In this document: positions 44,295 through 53,802 of the stretch, one piece after another
Numbering within the stretch: position 1 is the stretch's first letter
Layout of the letters: each line of letters opens with the position of its first letter
Assembly (NCBI RefSeq): GCF_024204685.1
Contig: NZ_CP100350.1
Coordinates: 1,364,001-1,428,000, forward strand
DNA length: 64,000 nucleotides
Origin: Gilvimarinus sp. DA14
Lineage (GTDB): Bacteria; Pseudomonadota; Gammaproteobacteria; Pseudomonadales; Cellvibrionaceae
Direction of reading: 5' to 3'
Notes under the pieces: generated by a model
What the model was told of the DNA's origin: nothing
The model's input: the letters and a program-made list of their open reading frames with translations, nothing else
Database searches by the model: none
Made by a program: the position numbers and the translations under genes

Positions 44295-44709
44295 AACCAC
44301 TGGGCTCAATGGTTATTGTGGCCGAGGTACTACCTTTTTGCAGGGTTACCTGTTCCGGTTCAGTGAGGCCAACAATGGCCCCCAACTTATTGTAGGCAAA
44401 GCTCAAGGTGTTAGTTGCGGTTACGCCTGACGCAAAAGCCCGAGGGTAGGCATCCTGATGAACGATTATGTCATTGCCACCGCGTGCGACGGAAACGCTA
44501 CCGGTATTAATCTCAAGGGAAATATCACTTTGAGCCATGGCTTTTTGCTGAGCAAAAAATAAAGCCGCGATAAGATCATCGCGGCTTGATTGCACGGCGG
44601 CTATATCGCCGTCGGGCATGCGGGCGGAGATTGTGATTCCGATAACGCCTAGAATCACAATAATGGCGATTAGCTCAATAAGCGTAAAGCCCGACTGGCC
44701 CCTTGCCAT
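44284..44709 (-). CDS. mshC: MSHA minor pilin MshC
   Basis: A 141-residue prepilin: leader MARGQSG, mature FTLIELIAIIVILGVIG with Glu5, followed by a GspH/FimT-like soluble domain. It sits 25 bp after mshA. The leader is nearly the same as in MshA, as expected for substrates of one prepilin peptidase. Confidence 0.92.
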   Translation of the reverse strand: MARGQSGFTLIELIAIIVILGVIGITISARMPDGDIAAVQSSRDDLIAALFFAQQKAMAQSDISLEINTGSVSVARGGNDIIVHQDAYPRAFASGVTATNTLSFAYNKLGAIVGLTEPEQVTLQKGSTSATITIEPSGYAY

Positions 44710-44734
44710 AACATACCTAACACAATTTCAGATT

Positions 44735-45142
44735 TTAAGGGGTTGTATTTGGAGCCGCAGCGTAAGCAATGAATTCCGCAGTCAATGTATTATCGGTTTC
44801 ACTAGTCAAAGTACATGTAGTGCCTTCTTCGGTAGCCGTTGCAGCGGTAATAGTGTACTTATCTGTGTCCAGTGGGGGTTGCAACAAATCACCCACATCG
44901 GTGCAGTTTGTCACTTCTATTACTGGAGTATCGATAGTCAAACCTGCGTCTTCGGCAATATTATTCGCGTGATTTAGAGCAGAAGCGCTAGATAACCCGC
45001 CAGCAACACCTTGAATAGCCGCCTCCTCGGCAGCAGTGGACAAATCCACAAAACGCGGTACAGCGGTGGCCGCCAAAATGCCCAAAATCACAATAACGGC
45101 AATCAGTTCAATCAGGGTAAAACCACTTTGTTGGTGTTTCAT
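44735..45142 (-). CDS. mshA: MSHA major pilin MshA
   Basis: A 135-residue type IVa-like major pilin. Leader MKHQQSG is cleaved before FTLIELIAVIVILGILAATA with Glu5. The globular domain has two cysteines (NCTDVGD and TCTLTSE) that probably form the C-terminal D-region disulfide. Composition is rich in Ala and Thr. It has its own sigma-54-like promoter at 45252-45266 and a ribosome site, TGGAGAG. It forms the MSHA pilus used for surface attachment. Confidence 0.95.
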   Translation of the reverse strand: MKHQQSGFTLIELIAVIVILGILAATAVPRFVDLSTAAEEAAIQGVAGGLSSASALNHANNIAEDAGLTIDTPVIEVTNCTDVGDLLQPPLDTDKYTITAATATEEGTTCTLTSETDNTLTAEFIAYAAAPNTTP

Positions 45143-45251
45143 ACTATCTCTCCAGTGTTAAAAAATTTGGCGGAGCGTCTCCTTACCCCTACTGACCTGC
45201 ACCCCTTGCTGCCAGAATCTTGACGGCTTTAATCGCGCGATATGTTAACAG

Positions 45252-45266
45252 ACAAATAATGTGCCA
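45252..45266 (-). promoter_or_regulatory. Sigma-54-like promoter upstream of mshA
   Basis: On the minus strand TGGCAC-ATTAT-TTGT matches the RpoN consensus TGGCAC-N5-TTGC at all but one of the core positions (GG at -24, GT instead of GC at -12). Transcription would start about 100 nt upstream of mshA. Type IV pilin genes are often RpoN-dependent, which makes the match credible. Confidence 0.55.
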
Positions 45267-45315
45267 AATAGAACTAACTGTTTCTGTCTGTGGCAATAAT
45301 CACACTATCTACATC

Positions 45316-45819
45316 CTAAGTGGTATCGCCATCAGGCAAAACAAGTGTCACCTCACCACTTATTTGATCGTAGTCAAAATAACCCCGACTTTCCTCGCCC
45401 GCCTCTGCAAAATAGCGGCAAATTCCACCGGAAACTTCACGCCCCTGAACGCGCCAAAGGCGCGCGCTGGTCGATTGATATTGCATCAGTCCCTGCCACA
45501 ACCTGTGACAGCGGCGGGCGTTTCCCGCACCCCCGGCCTGCACGCGCGGCCTGTCTTGTGCATCGCGCGGCCAGCCAGATGCGGTGAACTGCAAATCGAC
45601 GCTGTCGTAAGTCATGGTCAGCCCAGGTTTGACCTGTAGGCGCCACAAAGTGTGTGCCGCACGCAACGATTGTCGAAAACTATCGGCCTGTAGTTGCAGT
45701 GCCTGGATCTGAGCCTGCAGCAAAAGCCGCTGATACACGCCGGAAATTTGCCACAGCAGCAGTACGGCAATTAGCGAAATCAGAGCCAGCTCTAGCCAGC
45801 GGCGGTCTCGGCGCGTCAC
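45316..45819 (-). CDS. mshF: MshF-like MSHA biogenesis protein
   Basis: A 167-residue inner membrane protein with one N-terminal membrane helix (about residues 11-30, LALISLIAVLLLWQISGVYQ) and a periplasmic domain with three cysteines. It lies between mshG and mshA, where Vibrio and Shewanella carry mshF (and mshB). The mature domain is poorly conserved and the name rests on position and layout. It lacks a prepilin motif and so is not MshB. Confidence 0.7.
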   Translation of the reverse strand: MTRRDRRWLELALISLIAVLLLWQISGVYQRLLLQAQIQALQLQADSFRQSLRAAHTLWRLQVKPGLTMTYDSVDLQFTASGWPRDAQDRPRVQAGGAGNARRCHRLWQGLMQYQSTSARLWRVQGREVSGGICRYFAEAGEESRGYFDYDQISGEVTLVLPDGDTT

Positions 45820-45829
45820 ATAGCCCCCG

Positions 45830-47050
45830 CTACTTTTGAATGTTATACATCTCCCACATGGGCAAAAAGATGCCCAGTGCCAGGACCAATACGAAACCTG
45901 CCATTACGGTGATCAGTATTGGCTCAATTTTATCCGAGAGCTTTTTCACGTCGTAATCGACTTCGCGCTCGTAGAATTCGGCCACTTCAACCAGTAGGCT
46001 ATCCACCTGGCCGCTCTCTTCACCGACGTTAATCATCTGCAACACCAAAGGTGTAAACATTCCGCTCATCAAATGCGTCTGATAAAGGCCTTCACCCCTT
46101 TCAATACCCGAGCGAATACCGCCAATTTTTTGCGCTAAATACTCGTTGTCTATCGCTCTGGCGCATAGGTCTAAGGCTGTGGTCAGGGGCATGCCCGCCT
46201 GCAGCATTAAACCAAAGCTGCGCGCGTAACGTGCCATAGAGGCGCGCTCGATAATATCGCCCATTATTGGCAGCCGGAGTTTCAGGCGCCCCCAGCGAAG
46301 TGCCCCGGCCTCGGTCTGCACATAGCGCCAGGCAGCCACGATCGCCGCCACCAAACCCGCTAATAAATAGGGCCAGAACTCGACAAAAAAGTTGGATAAG
46401 CCAATTAAAATACGGGTGGGCAGGGGTAATTCGGCACCAAAGCGGCTAAACATGCCGGCAAATGCGGGGATGACCTTGATATTAATAATCACCATGGCAC
46501 CGGCTAAAAATAGCAACACAAACGTGGGGTAACGCAGCGCCTGGCGAATGCTGCGCACCGTTTCCAGATCGCGCTCCAGATATTCGGCAAGCTGTAAAAA
46601 CGTTAAATCTAAGCGGCCACTGTTCTCGCCGACTGCCACCAGCGAAACAAATAAATGGTTAAATATTTTGGGGTGGGCTCGCATCGCCACCGATAATTCG
46701 AGCCCCGACTCCAGGCGGTCGGCGATATCGTTAAGCGCTTGCTGCAAGGTGTAGTGTTTGAGCGATGCCGCCAGCGAGCGGATGCCTTTAATCATGGGGA
46801 TACCCGCCTTGATGATGGTATACATCTGCCGGCAGAACATGATTAAGTCTGTGGGTTTTACTCGGGTTTCACGGGATAGCGCTGACAGCTTCTCGCCGGT
46901 TTTGGCGCGGGCTCGGTACTCGTCAATCGTCGTGGGGATTACTCCCCTAGCCGCCAGAGTATTGGCCGCAGAGTCTGCATTAGCCGCTTCTACCTGGCCT
47001 GTGACCAGGTTACCTCGGGCGTCGCGGCCTTTGTATTCAAAGATGGCCAT
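45830..47050 (-). CDS. mshG: MSHA platform protein MshG (PilC/GspF family)
   Basis: A 406-residue polytopic inner membrane protein with two T2SSF domains, each ending in membrane segments. Family segments are FCRQMYTIIKAGIPMIKGIR, VGENSGRLDLTF, RSFGLMLQAGMPLTTALDL and GEESGQVDSLLVEVAEFYE. It is the assembly platform on which MshE acts. It follows mshE by 2 bp. Confidence 0.95.
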   Translation of the reverse strand: MAIFEYKGRDARGNLVTGQVEAANADSAANTLAARGVIPTTIDEYRARAKTGEKLSALSRETRVKPTDLIMFCRQMYTIIKAGIPMIKGIRSLAASLKHYTLQQALNDIADRLESGLELSVAMRAHPKIFNHLFVSLVAVGENSGRLDLTFLQLAEYLERDLETVRSIRQALRYPTFVLLFLAGAMVIINIKVIPAFAGMFSRFGAELPLPTRILIGLSNFFVEFWPYLLAGLVAAIVAAWRYVQTEAGALRWGRLKLRLPIMGDIIERASMARYARSFGLMLQAGMPLTTALDLCARAIDNEYLAQKIGGIRSGIERGEGLYQTHLMSGMFTPLVLQMINVGEESGQVDSLLVEVAEFYEREVDYDVKKLSDKIEPILITVMAGFVLVLALGIFLPMWEMYNIQK

Positions 47051-47052
47051 AG

Positions 47053-48789
47053 TTACTCTTCAGCAATCGATTCCGGAACTTCATCTTCCACCTGAGCACT
47101 GACGCGCATCACCTCGGCTAAAGACGTAACTCCCTGACAGGCATAGTCAAAGGCGCTAAAGCTAAGTGGACGAAAATAGGTACTGGATGCAGCGGCGACA
47201 CTAAAGCGCGAAATATCGTGAGTGCGCAGCGCTTCAGCCATTTCTGCGGTGATTTCGAGCATTTCAAACACACCAATACGGCCACGGTAACCGGTGTTAT
47301 GGCAGTGGGGACAGCCGCTGCCGGTTTTAAATTCTACACCGCTAATATCTTCACCGTGGGCGAGGCTGCGGGCCAATTGCATTTCGTTGGCATTTGGTGT
47401 GTGCGGCTGAATGCAACTTGTACAGATTTTTCGCACCAGCCGTTGGGCGACAATTGCTTTTAGCGCGGCAGCCACCAAATAACCGTCTACACCGATATCG
47501 ATCAAGCGCATGGCCGAGGTAATGGCGTCGTTGGTGTGCAAGGTAGATAGTACCAAATGACCGGTCATGGCGGCGCGCAAAGCAATTTCGGCGGACTCGG
47601 CGTCGCGAATCTCACCCACCAGGAGAATATCCGGGTCTTGCCGCAAGGTGGCACGAAGTACGCTGCCAAAGTTTAAGCCAATTCTCTCGTGCAGCTGCAC
47701 TTGATTAATCCTGGGCAGTCGGTACTCAACCGGATCTTCTACCGTAATAATTTTAGTTTCCGGCTGATTCAATTCACTCAACGCACCATACAAAGTGGTG
47801 GTTTTACCCGACCCAGTGGGGCCTGTAACCAAAACTAGGCCGTGAGGGCGGGTGATAATCTTGCGAAAGCGTTGCATCATCGGTTTGGGCATGCCTACTT
47901 GCGGCAGAGGCAGCACACCATCGCTGTGATCCAACAGCCGCATGACTACCGACTCACCAAACTGCACCGGCATAGTAGAAAGGCGCACATCTATATTTCT
48001 GCCCGATACTTTCAAGTTAAAACGGCCGTCCTGGGGAATGCGCTTTTCCGAAATATCCAAACCAGAAATTAATTTCAAACGCACTACCAGCGCCGAGGCG
48101 ATGCGCTTTTCGTTCATTACCTGCTCTTGCAGCACGCCATCAATACGGTTGCGAATTCGCAACACGCTTTCGTCCGGCTCGATGTGAATATCCGAGGCGC
48201 GTGCGCTGATAGCCTCTTTGAAAATAGTCTGCAAAAGTTTTACTACTGGAGCGTCGGAGTCAGTCGCCTCTTGCACCACATCGGCCAGGTTTACCGCCGT
48301 TTCCTGCAGTTCGTCGTCCAGTTCCTCAGCCAAAGACGCGATCTCTCCGGCGCGGGTGTAGGCAATATCTAACACATCCAGCAAGTCGGACTCGCGCACC
48401 ACAGCGGGCGCCACAGGTTTATCCAACTGCCGCTGGATATCATCCAGGCAGAAAATATCGGTGGGGTCTGCCATACCCAGTAAAAAGCTGTCGGCCTCTT
48501 CGCGCAAAATCATAACGCGGTAGCGGCGCGCGGTGGTCTCGGGCAAACGTTTGACCAAATCCGTATCAAAACGAAACTGCTTTAAATCCACAAATGGGAT
48601 GTCCAGCTGATCCGACAGCAAGGTCAGTAACGCCATTTCATCCACAAACCCCAACTCAACCAGGGTGTGCCCCAGCTTGCGGCCGCTCAGTTGTTGCTCC
48701 TGCAGCGCGTGTTGCAATTGCGCCTCGGTGATCATCTGTTTGCTGACCAGCAAATCACCTAAACGAATTTTTTTGGGAGTCTGAACCAT
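47053..48789 (-). CDS. mshE: MSHA extension ATPase MshE with c-di-GMP-binding MshEN domain
   Basis: A 578-residue GspE/PilB-type ATPase. The N-terminal MshEN region has the binding pattern RLGDLLVSKQMITEAQLQHA, then RKLGHTLVELGFVDE, which in Vibrio MshE binds c-di-GMP. The ATPase core follows with Walker A GPTGSGKTT, the Asp box, Walker B and His box (LSTLHTNDA). A tetracysteine zinc motif (CTSC…CPHC) closes the core. The ATG at 48789 is chosen over the long open frame to 48930, since it starts exactly at MVQTPKKIRLGD and lies 7 bp after mshN. c-di-GMP therefore probably controls pilus extension. Confidence 0.95.
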   Translation of the reverse strand: MVQTPKKIRLGDLLVSKQMITEAQLQHALQEQQLSGRKLGHTLVELGFVDEMALLTLLSDQLDIPFVDLKQFRFDTDLVKRLPETTARRYRVMILREEADSFLLGMADPTDIFCLDDIQRQLDKPVAPAVVRESDLLDVLDIAYTRAGEIASLAEELDDELQETAVNLADVVQEATDSDAPVVKLLQTIFKEAISARASDIHIEPDESVLRIRNRIDGVLQEQVMNEKRIASALVVRLKLISGLDISEKRIPQDGRFNLKVSGRNIDVRLSTMPVQFGESVVMRLLDHSDGVLPLPQVGMPKPMMQRFRKIITRPHGLVLVTGPTGSGKTTTLYGALSELNQPETKIITVEDPVEYRLPRINQVQLHERIGLNFGSVLRATLRQDPDILLVGEIRDAESAEIALRAAMTGHLVLSTLHTNDAITSAMRLIDIGVDGYLVAAALKAIVAQRLVRKICTSCIQPHTPNANEMQLARSLAHGEDISGVEFKTGSGCPHCHNTGYRGRIGVFEMLEITAEMAEALRTHDISRFSVAAASSTYFRPLSFSAFDYACQGVTSLAEVMRVSAQVEDEVPESIAEE

Positions 48790-48796
48790 GACTGTC

Positions 48797-50164
48797 TCAC
48801 TGATTGAGCTGCGCCAGACGCTGGCGGGTAAAGTTTTCGATGGTCGCGTTGCTGTCGGAAGCCGCCTGAGCGCGGCGATAAGCGGCAGCGGCAGCGCTGT
48901 AGTCGCCTTGTCGATCAAGCGCCAGGCCAAGGCCTAACCAATAGCGCGCCTTGTTGCCAAACACCTCCAACAGGCGAGTGTAGTAAATCTGAGCCTCGGC
49001 GGAGCGCTCCAGACGCTGATACAAACTGGCCATAAGCGCGCGGTACTGCTCATCTTCCGGGGAGACTTGCGCCAGTTTTGTCTCCAAAACGGCCAGTGCG
49101 CTGTCGTAATCGTCCTGCTGCTTCGCCAGCTGTGCCTGTAAATACGCCGCTTGAAGGCCAGGCAAACCATCGGCAATTAAGGCGCGCGCTGCGGCCGTAT
49201 CACCCCGGGCGAGATACCATTGCTGCAAGGTGCGGCGACTTTGTTGGGGCCATTTCCCCTGCTCCTGCATAGCGCTGACAAAAGTCTGCAACTGCAGCTC
49301 TGCCTGCTGGGTTTCGCCGCGCTGGCGCAATCGCCTTGCCGCCTCTAACTGCTCGGTATCGGCCGAATCCAAGGTTTGCGTCACCGTCGCAGTTTGGCCT
49401 GCGGAGCTTTGCGTTACCGCAGGGTCGGTGGCAGGACTTGGCGATTTTGCCGCAGCAGCACGGGGCTCGGGTTCAGCGTCAGTTAGTTCGGAATCTGGGC
49501 TTGGCGTGGGGTTTTCTGACGCCGACGCGCGTGAGTCTAACCGCTGCTGCAAAAGAGCAACTCGCTCGCGCCCAGGCCAAACTCCCTGGGCCCGATCCAG
49601 CAAGTTTTGGGCATCACGATACTGGCCAGCACTGAGCTGCCGCTGCGCCAGCGTCGCGTAGCGGTCCGCAATCGCCTTCAGACCTGCAATGGCCTCAGGG
49701 TTTTGCGGCTCGATACTCAACGCCTGTTGGTAAAAAAGATAAGCACTGGCATCAATAGGCTGGGTCAACTGATCCGCCAACAACGCCGTTTTTGCTTTAA
49801 TGAGATACTCCTGCAGCGCTTCTGACGGCTCGCCGCTATCGCTCGCCCCGGTTACTGTGGCATCAAGCGCAGCGATATCAATCGCAACCGGCGCGGGTTG
49901 CACGCCCGTTTGTGCCACCGGGCTGCCAGGGACGGTTTCTTCGGCAGCTGGCACAGGCTCGCCGGTCTCTGCGTTGTTGCGCGCTTGCCACAGCAGCAGA
50001 GACAAAAAGCACAAGCTAAACACGACCGCAAAACTGATCGCGGTATAGCGCCAGGCCGGATTACGACTGCGACGAGCTGTAAGGCTGACGCTGGCGCCAG
50101 CCGCTTGGCGGCGCTCGCCATCGCGAGCTTCTAAGTCACGCAACATATCGTTGACCAGACTCAC
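48797..50164 (-). CDS. mshN: MSHA biogenesis protein MshN (TPR)
   Basis: A 455-residue membrane-anchored protein. A short cytoplasmic stretch (MSLVNDMLRDLEARDGERRQ) precedes one membrane segment (about residues 36-62). A long Pro/Ala/Glu-rich linker and several TPR units fill the C-terminal half (LDRAQGVWPGRERVALL; YLQAQLAKQQDDYDSAL; WLGLGLALDRQGDYSAAAAAY). This matches MshN. It may bridge the periplasmic parts of the machine. It overlaps mshM by 4 bp. Confidence 0.92.
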   Translation of the reverse strand: MSLVNDMLRDLEARDGERRQAAGASVSLTARRSRNPAWRYTAISFAVVFSLCFLSLLLWQARNNAETGEPVPAAEETVPGSPVAQTGVQPAPVAIDIAALDATVTGASDSGEPSEALQEYLIKAKTALLADQLTQPIDASAYLFYQQALSIEPQNPEAIAGLKAIADRYATLAQRQLSAGQYRDAQNLLDRAQGVWPGRERVALLQQRLDSRASASENPTPSPDSELTDAEPEPRAAAAKSPSPATDPAVTQSSAGQTATVTQTLDSADTEQLEAARRLRQRGETQQAELQLQTFVSAMQEQGKWPQQSRRTLQQWYLARGDTAAARALIADGLPGLQAAYLQAQLAKQQDDYDSALAVLETKLAQVSPEDEQYRALMASLYQRLERSAEAQIYYTRLLEVFGNKARYWLGLGLALDRQGDYSAAAAAYRRAQAASDSNATIENFTRQRLAQLNQ

Positions 50165-51072
50165 TTAAACACCCCAACCCAAAGTGCTGTTGCCAGCGCT
50201 AGCGCCGCCACCGCCCCCAGGAGTATCCAGCCCCATAAGTGTCGCGCCGCATAACGGCCGCCAGCGCGCGCTTCGGAGGTATCCAACACTGCCTTGGCCA
50301 TATGCCGACGCTCTATCTTACGGGCACCTTCGCCGTAGGCAGCCATCAAGGCTTTGTGGCAGAGCACGTTGATTAAGCGTGGTATTCCCCCCGAGGCTTT
50401 CGCCAGCAGGCGAACCGCGCTGTTACTAAACAGGGGCGCACCGCGATAGCCCGCCGCGGTGAGGCGTGCCTCCAGGTAATCGCCTATGTTACTAGCCGAA
50501 ATAGCCTGCAAGTATTCGGAAAATACAATACGCTGTTTCAACTGGCGCAAATCCGGACGCTGCAGCACTTCATCCAACTCGGGCTGCCCCAGCAGTACTA
50601 CTTGCAGCAGCTTGCGTTTGGCGGTTTCCAGGTTGGTTAGCAGCCGCAGCGCCTCAAGAGTTTCGCGGGGCATAGCCTGGGCTTCATCCACAATCAACAC
50701 CACCTGGCGCTTTTCAGCGGCCAGCTCGATTAAACGCTGGTTAATATCATTCAGCAGTTTATGGGCAGGTTTATCTTCCGTGGCGACGCCAATTTCTTCG
50801 GCGAGAAACCATTTTAGTTCGTCGGGAGTTAAATAAGGGTTGGGTATATAAGCTGTAAGACACTGACCCTCAAGCTGGTCTAACAGTTTGCGCCCGAGCA
50901 AAGTCTTGCCAGTGCCCACTTCACCGACAACTTTTACAAACCCCTCACTGTGGCGCAGAGCAAGTACTATTGTGCCCAACACCTCGCGGTGACTTTGGTT
51001 GTTAAAGTAAAACTGCGTATCGGGCGTGAGCGAAAACGGCTTTTCAGTGAGACCAAAATGCTGGCGATACAC
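50161..51072 (-). CDS. mshM: MSHA biogenesis ATPase MshM (ExeA-like AAA)
   Basis: A 303-residue AAA protein: MYRQHFGLTEKPFSLTPDTQ start typical of ExeA/GspA, Walker A GEVGTGKT at 50-57, Walker B VLIVDEAQAMP, sensor RRLLTNLETAKRKLLQ. A C-terminal membrane segment (LWGWILLGAVAALALATALW) anchors it. ExeA-type proteins help insert the secretin through peptidoglycan, so it probably assists MshL. Confidence 0.94.
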   Translation of the reverse strand: MYRQHFGLTEKPFSLTPDTQFYFNNQSHREVLGTIVLALRHSEGFVKVVGEVGTGKTLLGRKLLDQLEGQCLTAYIPNPYLTPDELKWFLAEEIGVATEDKPAHKLLNDINQRLIELAAEKRQVVLIVDEAQAMPRETLEALRLLTNLETAKRKLLQVVLLGQPELDEVLQRPDLRQLKQRIVFSEYLQAISASNIGDYLEARLTAAGYRGAPLFSNSAVRLLAKASGGIPRLINVLCHKALMAAYGEGARKIERRHMAKAVLDTSEARAGGRYAARHLWGWILLGAVAALALATALWVGVFK

Positions 51073-51075
51073 GAC

Positions 51076-52806
51076 TTAGAGCTCCTCGAGCATTTGCCGG
51101 TGTGCATCACCAATATTGTTCACCCGCTCAAGCGCGCTGTTCACTTCATTTGTCCAAGTTTCGTCGTCTGTGACTGTGGGCCGCAGCAAAATAACCAGCT
51201 CAGTTTTTTCGCTGCTGCGAGTGGTGGTGCGAAACAAAGAGCCTAACAGGGGAATATCGCCCAGCCCTGGATTCTTACCGTCTTCGTTGTTCTGAATTTC
51301 TTGCATTAAACCGCCCAGTACAATCACCTGCCCCGAACGCGCTCGCACAATGCTATCGGATTCGCGCACACCACGCAGGGCCAGCGGCAAGGCAAAATCT
51401 TCACTACCAATGGTAAAGACTTTCTGCTGATCTGTGACGTCGCTCACCACCGGATGAATATGCAAAATCACGCTGTCATCATCGGAAATCTGCGGGGTAA
51501 CATCCAGCGAGATGCCGCTAAAAAATGGCGAAAGTTCAATATTTGGCGTGCTGGTAACAGCCGAGGCGTTGGCGGTGGTATTGCTGGAAATTCCGGTAAT
51601 AAAGTATTCGTCCGAACCTACGCGAATGACCGCTTTTTGGTTGTTCACCGTGGAAATACGTGGGCTCGACAACACCTGCACATTGCCCTGGGTTTGCAAC
51701 AGCGAAATCAGCTCCGAAATATCCGGCACCTGTAAAACAGAGGTAAACAGACGGTCCGTTTGTTTTAAAATACCGTCGGTCACTGTTTGCTGTGCACTCA
51801 AATCTCCGTTTAAGCTTTCCGTCCAGGTAATCTGGTCGTTGAGAGTACGGCCCAAGTCTCGGTTGTAACCATAGGCCAGCTGTCCGGAAATTTCGCTCCA
51901 GTCAATACCCGTGTCGTAGCCCTCGCTCAAGCGCACCTCGAGTATTTTAGCTTCCAAAATAACCTGTCGCCCCACCGATAACTCGGAGCGCTCGAGAAAA
52001 TCCCGCACCGAGTTGAGTTCATGGGGCAGCGCTTTAACCACCAAGATACCCGCCTGGGGAGAGACCATCACCATTCGGTCTTCGCTTTCACCGCCAATAA
52101 TAGCGGCAACGGCGGTGCGCACCGAGAGCCAAAAATCCGTTCGGTTTAGAGTTTGCACTCGCGAGCCGGGGGTCAGGGCGGTGGATCTTTCCGACGTATC
52201 ACCGTCAGCCATGCTAAGCAGATTTTGCGTATCGCCGGAATTGTTGCCTATATTACCCGCCGAGCCGCTCACACCACCGCTTTGCGATTCGCCGCGGCCA
52301 ATTAACACGCTGGTGTCGGAGACCCCAACCCGCTGCACATCGAGATAGTTAAGATGAAAAACTTCGGTGCGCAGATGATTCGGGTATACCGTATAAATAC
52401 CGTTCTTGACTTTAAAATCGTAACCGTAAATATCCCGGGTAACGTCCAGCACCTCGGCCACACTAACATCTTTTAGGTTGAGGGTTATTTGCCCGCTGAC
52501 CTCTGGATGCACCACGACATTCACACCGGTACCGTCCACCAACGAGAGAAAAAACGCGCGCGCCGGAATATCATTAACCGCAACATCAAAACGAGCCGCA
52601 GTAGACGGCGCCGCAGGGCTGTTGCTGTGCAGTTCGTTGTGCACCTCATCGGGTACGCTTACCGGTACAGGCTCATTGGCCGCAGTGGCCACCTGCGCCA
52701 TTTCAGATTCGATGCTAAGGGTTTTATCCTGTGGTTGGGCGCAGGCAGCCAATAACAGCGCACCGATCAGGGCCATTGAAAACCGCCCCAAAAACTTCCA
52801 AATCAT
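51076..52806 (-). CDS. mshL: MSHA secretin MshL
   Basis: A 576-residue lipoprotein secretin. A lipobox (LLLAAC) lies about 22 residues in. N-domains include DIPARAFFLSLVDGTGVNVVV. The C-terminal secretin core contains VPDISELISLLQTQGNVQVLSSPRISTVNNQKAVIRVG and GRSGQVIVLGGLMQ. It forms the outer membrane pore for the pilus. Either ATG at 52830 or 52806 is possible; 52806 has GAAGG upstream and gives a normal signal. It follows mshK directly. Confidence 0.94.
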   Translation of the reverse strand: MIWKFLGRFSMALIGALLLAACAQPQDKTLSIESEMAQVATAANEPVPVSVPDEVHNELHSNSPAAPSTAARFDVAVNDIPARAFFLSLVDGTGVNVVVHPEVSGQITLNLKDVSVAEVLDVTRDIYGYDFKVKNGIYTVYPNHLRTEVFHLNYLDVQRVGVSDTSVLIGRGESQSGGVSGSAGNIGNNSGDTQNLLSMADGDTSERSTALTPGSRVQTLNRTDFWLSVRTAVAAIIGGESEDRMVMVSPQAGILVVKALPHELNSVRDFLERSELSVGRQVILEAKILEVRLSEGYDTGIDWSEISGQLAYGYNRDLGRTLNDQITWTESLNGDLSAQQTVTDGILKQTDRLFTSVLQVPDISELISLLQTQGNVQVLSSPRISTVNNQKAVIRVGSDEYFITGISSNTTANASAVTSTPNIELSPFFSGISLDVTPQISDDDSVILHIHPVVSDVTDQQKVFTIGSEDFALPLALRGVRESDSIVRARSGQVIVLGGLMQEIQNNEDGKNPGLGDIPLLGSLFRTTTRSSEKTELVILLRPTVTDDETWTNEVNSALERVNNIGDAHRQMLEEL

Positions 52807-52829
52807 ATTGTCTGTACCTTCACGCTGCA

Positions 52830-53174
52830 TTATTGAGTCGCCTGAGATTGTGTAGTGTATGAATCCACCAACGTTAACTGCATTTGCTGCCCGTTGCGCT
52901 GCACGGTTACCGAGCGAGACGATATGTTTATCAGCTGGGTATTTTGCATCCCGGCAATTACATCGCCCTCATGCAACAATTCACCATTAATCACGGCCAA
53001 TTTTCGCCCATTCCCCTGAATAATAGAGTGCAATACGAGCTCGCGCTCACTGCTGGCAACGGTGGCGGTAAGAGGCATGGTCGGGTCGCGCATGCTCTGT
53101 GCCAAAGCCTCGATCGATAACAGCAGCGCGGCCGCGATATAAACCAGAGATAAAAAGGGAACTTTACACACCAA
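52830..53174 (-). CDS. mshK: MSHA biogenesis protein MshK (PilP-like)
   Basis: A 114-residue secreted protein with an N-terminal hydrophobic signal/anchor (FLSLVYIAAALLLSIEALA) and a small periplasmic beta domain (MRDPTMPL, LVLHSIIQGNGRKLAVINGE). The pattern matches MshK and the periplasmic domain of pilus alignment proteins that contact the secretin. It overlaps mshJ by 11 bp. Confidence 0.9.
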   Translation of the reverse strand: MVCKVPFLSLVYIAAALLLSIEALAQSMRDPTMPLTATVASSERELVLHSIIQGNGRKLAVINGELLHEGDVIAGMQNTQLINISSRSVTVQRNGQQMQLTLVDSYTTQSQATQ

Positions 53175-53802
53175 AACGACCCTCCGCAGTGCTGAGCGTA
53201 AACAGACGAATAGTTACCTCGGCGCTGGGATAATTTGTCACCGTATAGGCCAAAGACTCCCAGTAAAAACGCTGCGACAGAGACTCTAGACGAATCAAGT
53301 AATCCAGCACCTCGAAGTAACTACCGCTCACTGTCACTTCTACGGCATGGCGGTAAACCGACGGACCCTCTTGCTCCTGTTGCGGCAAAGGCGAAGCCGC
53401 CTCGGTACGCAGCGACACCAGTGTAAGACTGCCCGTTTGTATCAGCAGCGCTTGCAGTGCTGAGGTAAGCTGCTCGACCTCAATGAGGCCCTGACTCAAG
53501 CCAGCCAATCGCTCATCGACCAACGTCAGCTCTTGCCGGGCACGCTCCAGCTGTCTTTGTTTGCCTTGCAGGGCTTCCCCACTCAACAACTTTTTAAAAG
53601 TATCTATCTGCAGTTGCAACTCGTCATTGGCTTGCTGGGTCGAATCGATCTCGCTGTGCAAAGCTTCGCGCTTTGCCGTGGCGTGGTTAAACCACAACAA
53701 CTGCCAGAGACCGAAAATAACCAGCAGCGCAGCGACAAAAACGATAATGCGCTCGCGCAGGCTGAGCGCTGCGACTTTCTCATTGGCTTGGGCCCAGTTC
53801 AC
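53164..53802 (-). CDS. mshJ: MSHA biogenesis protein MshJ (PilO-like)
   Basis: A 212-residue protein with one N-terminal membrane segment (about residues 18-38, RIIVFVAALLVIFGLWQLLW), a coiled-coil segment, and a ferredoxin-like C-terminal domain (VEVTVSGSYFEVLDYLIRLES), the PilO layout. It probably pairs with the PilN-like protein in the inner membrane alignment complex. A 4 bp overlap links it to the upstream gene. Confidence 0.92.
   Translation of the reverse strand: MNWAQANEKVAALSLRERIIVFVAALLVIFGLWQLLWFNHATAKREALHSEIDSTQQANDELQLQIDTFKKLLSGEALQGKQRQLERARQELTLVDERLAGLSQGLIEVEQLTSALQALLIQTGSLTLVSLRTEAASPLPQQEQEGPSVYRHAVEVTVSGSYFEVLDYLIRLESLSQRFYWESLAYTVTNYPSAEVTIRLFTLSTAEGRFGV

Noticed and set aside
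48790-48930. Longer N-terminus for MshE starting inside mshN
   Set aside because: It would add 47 residues before the conserved MshEN start, antisense to nothing but overlapping mshN coding sequence; the ATG at 48789 fits the family.
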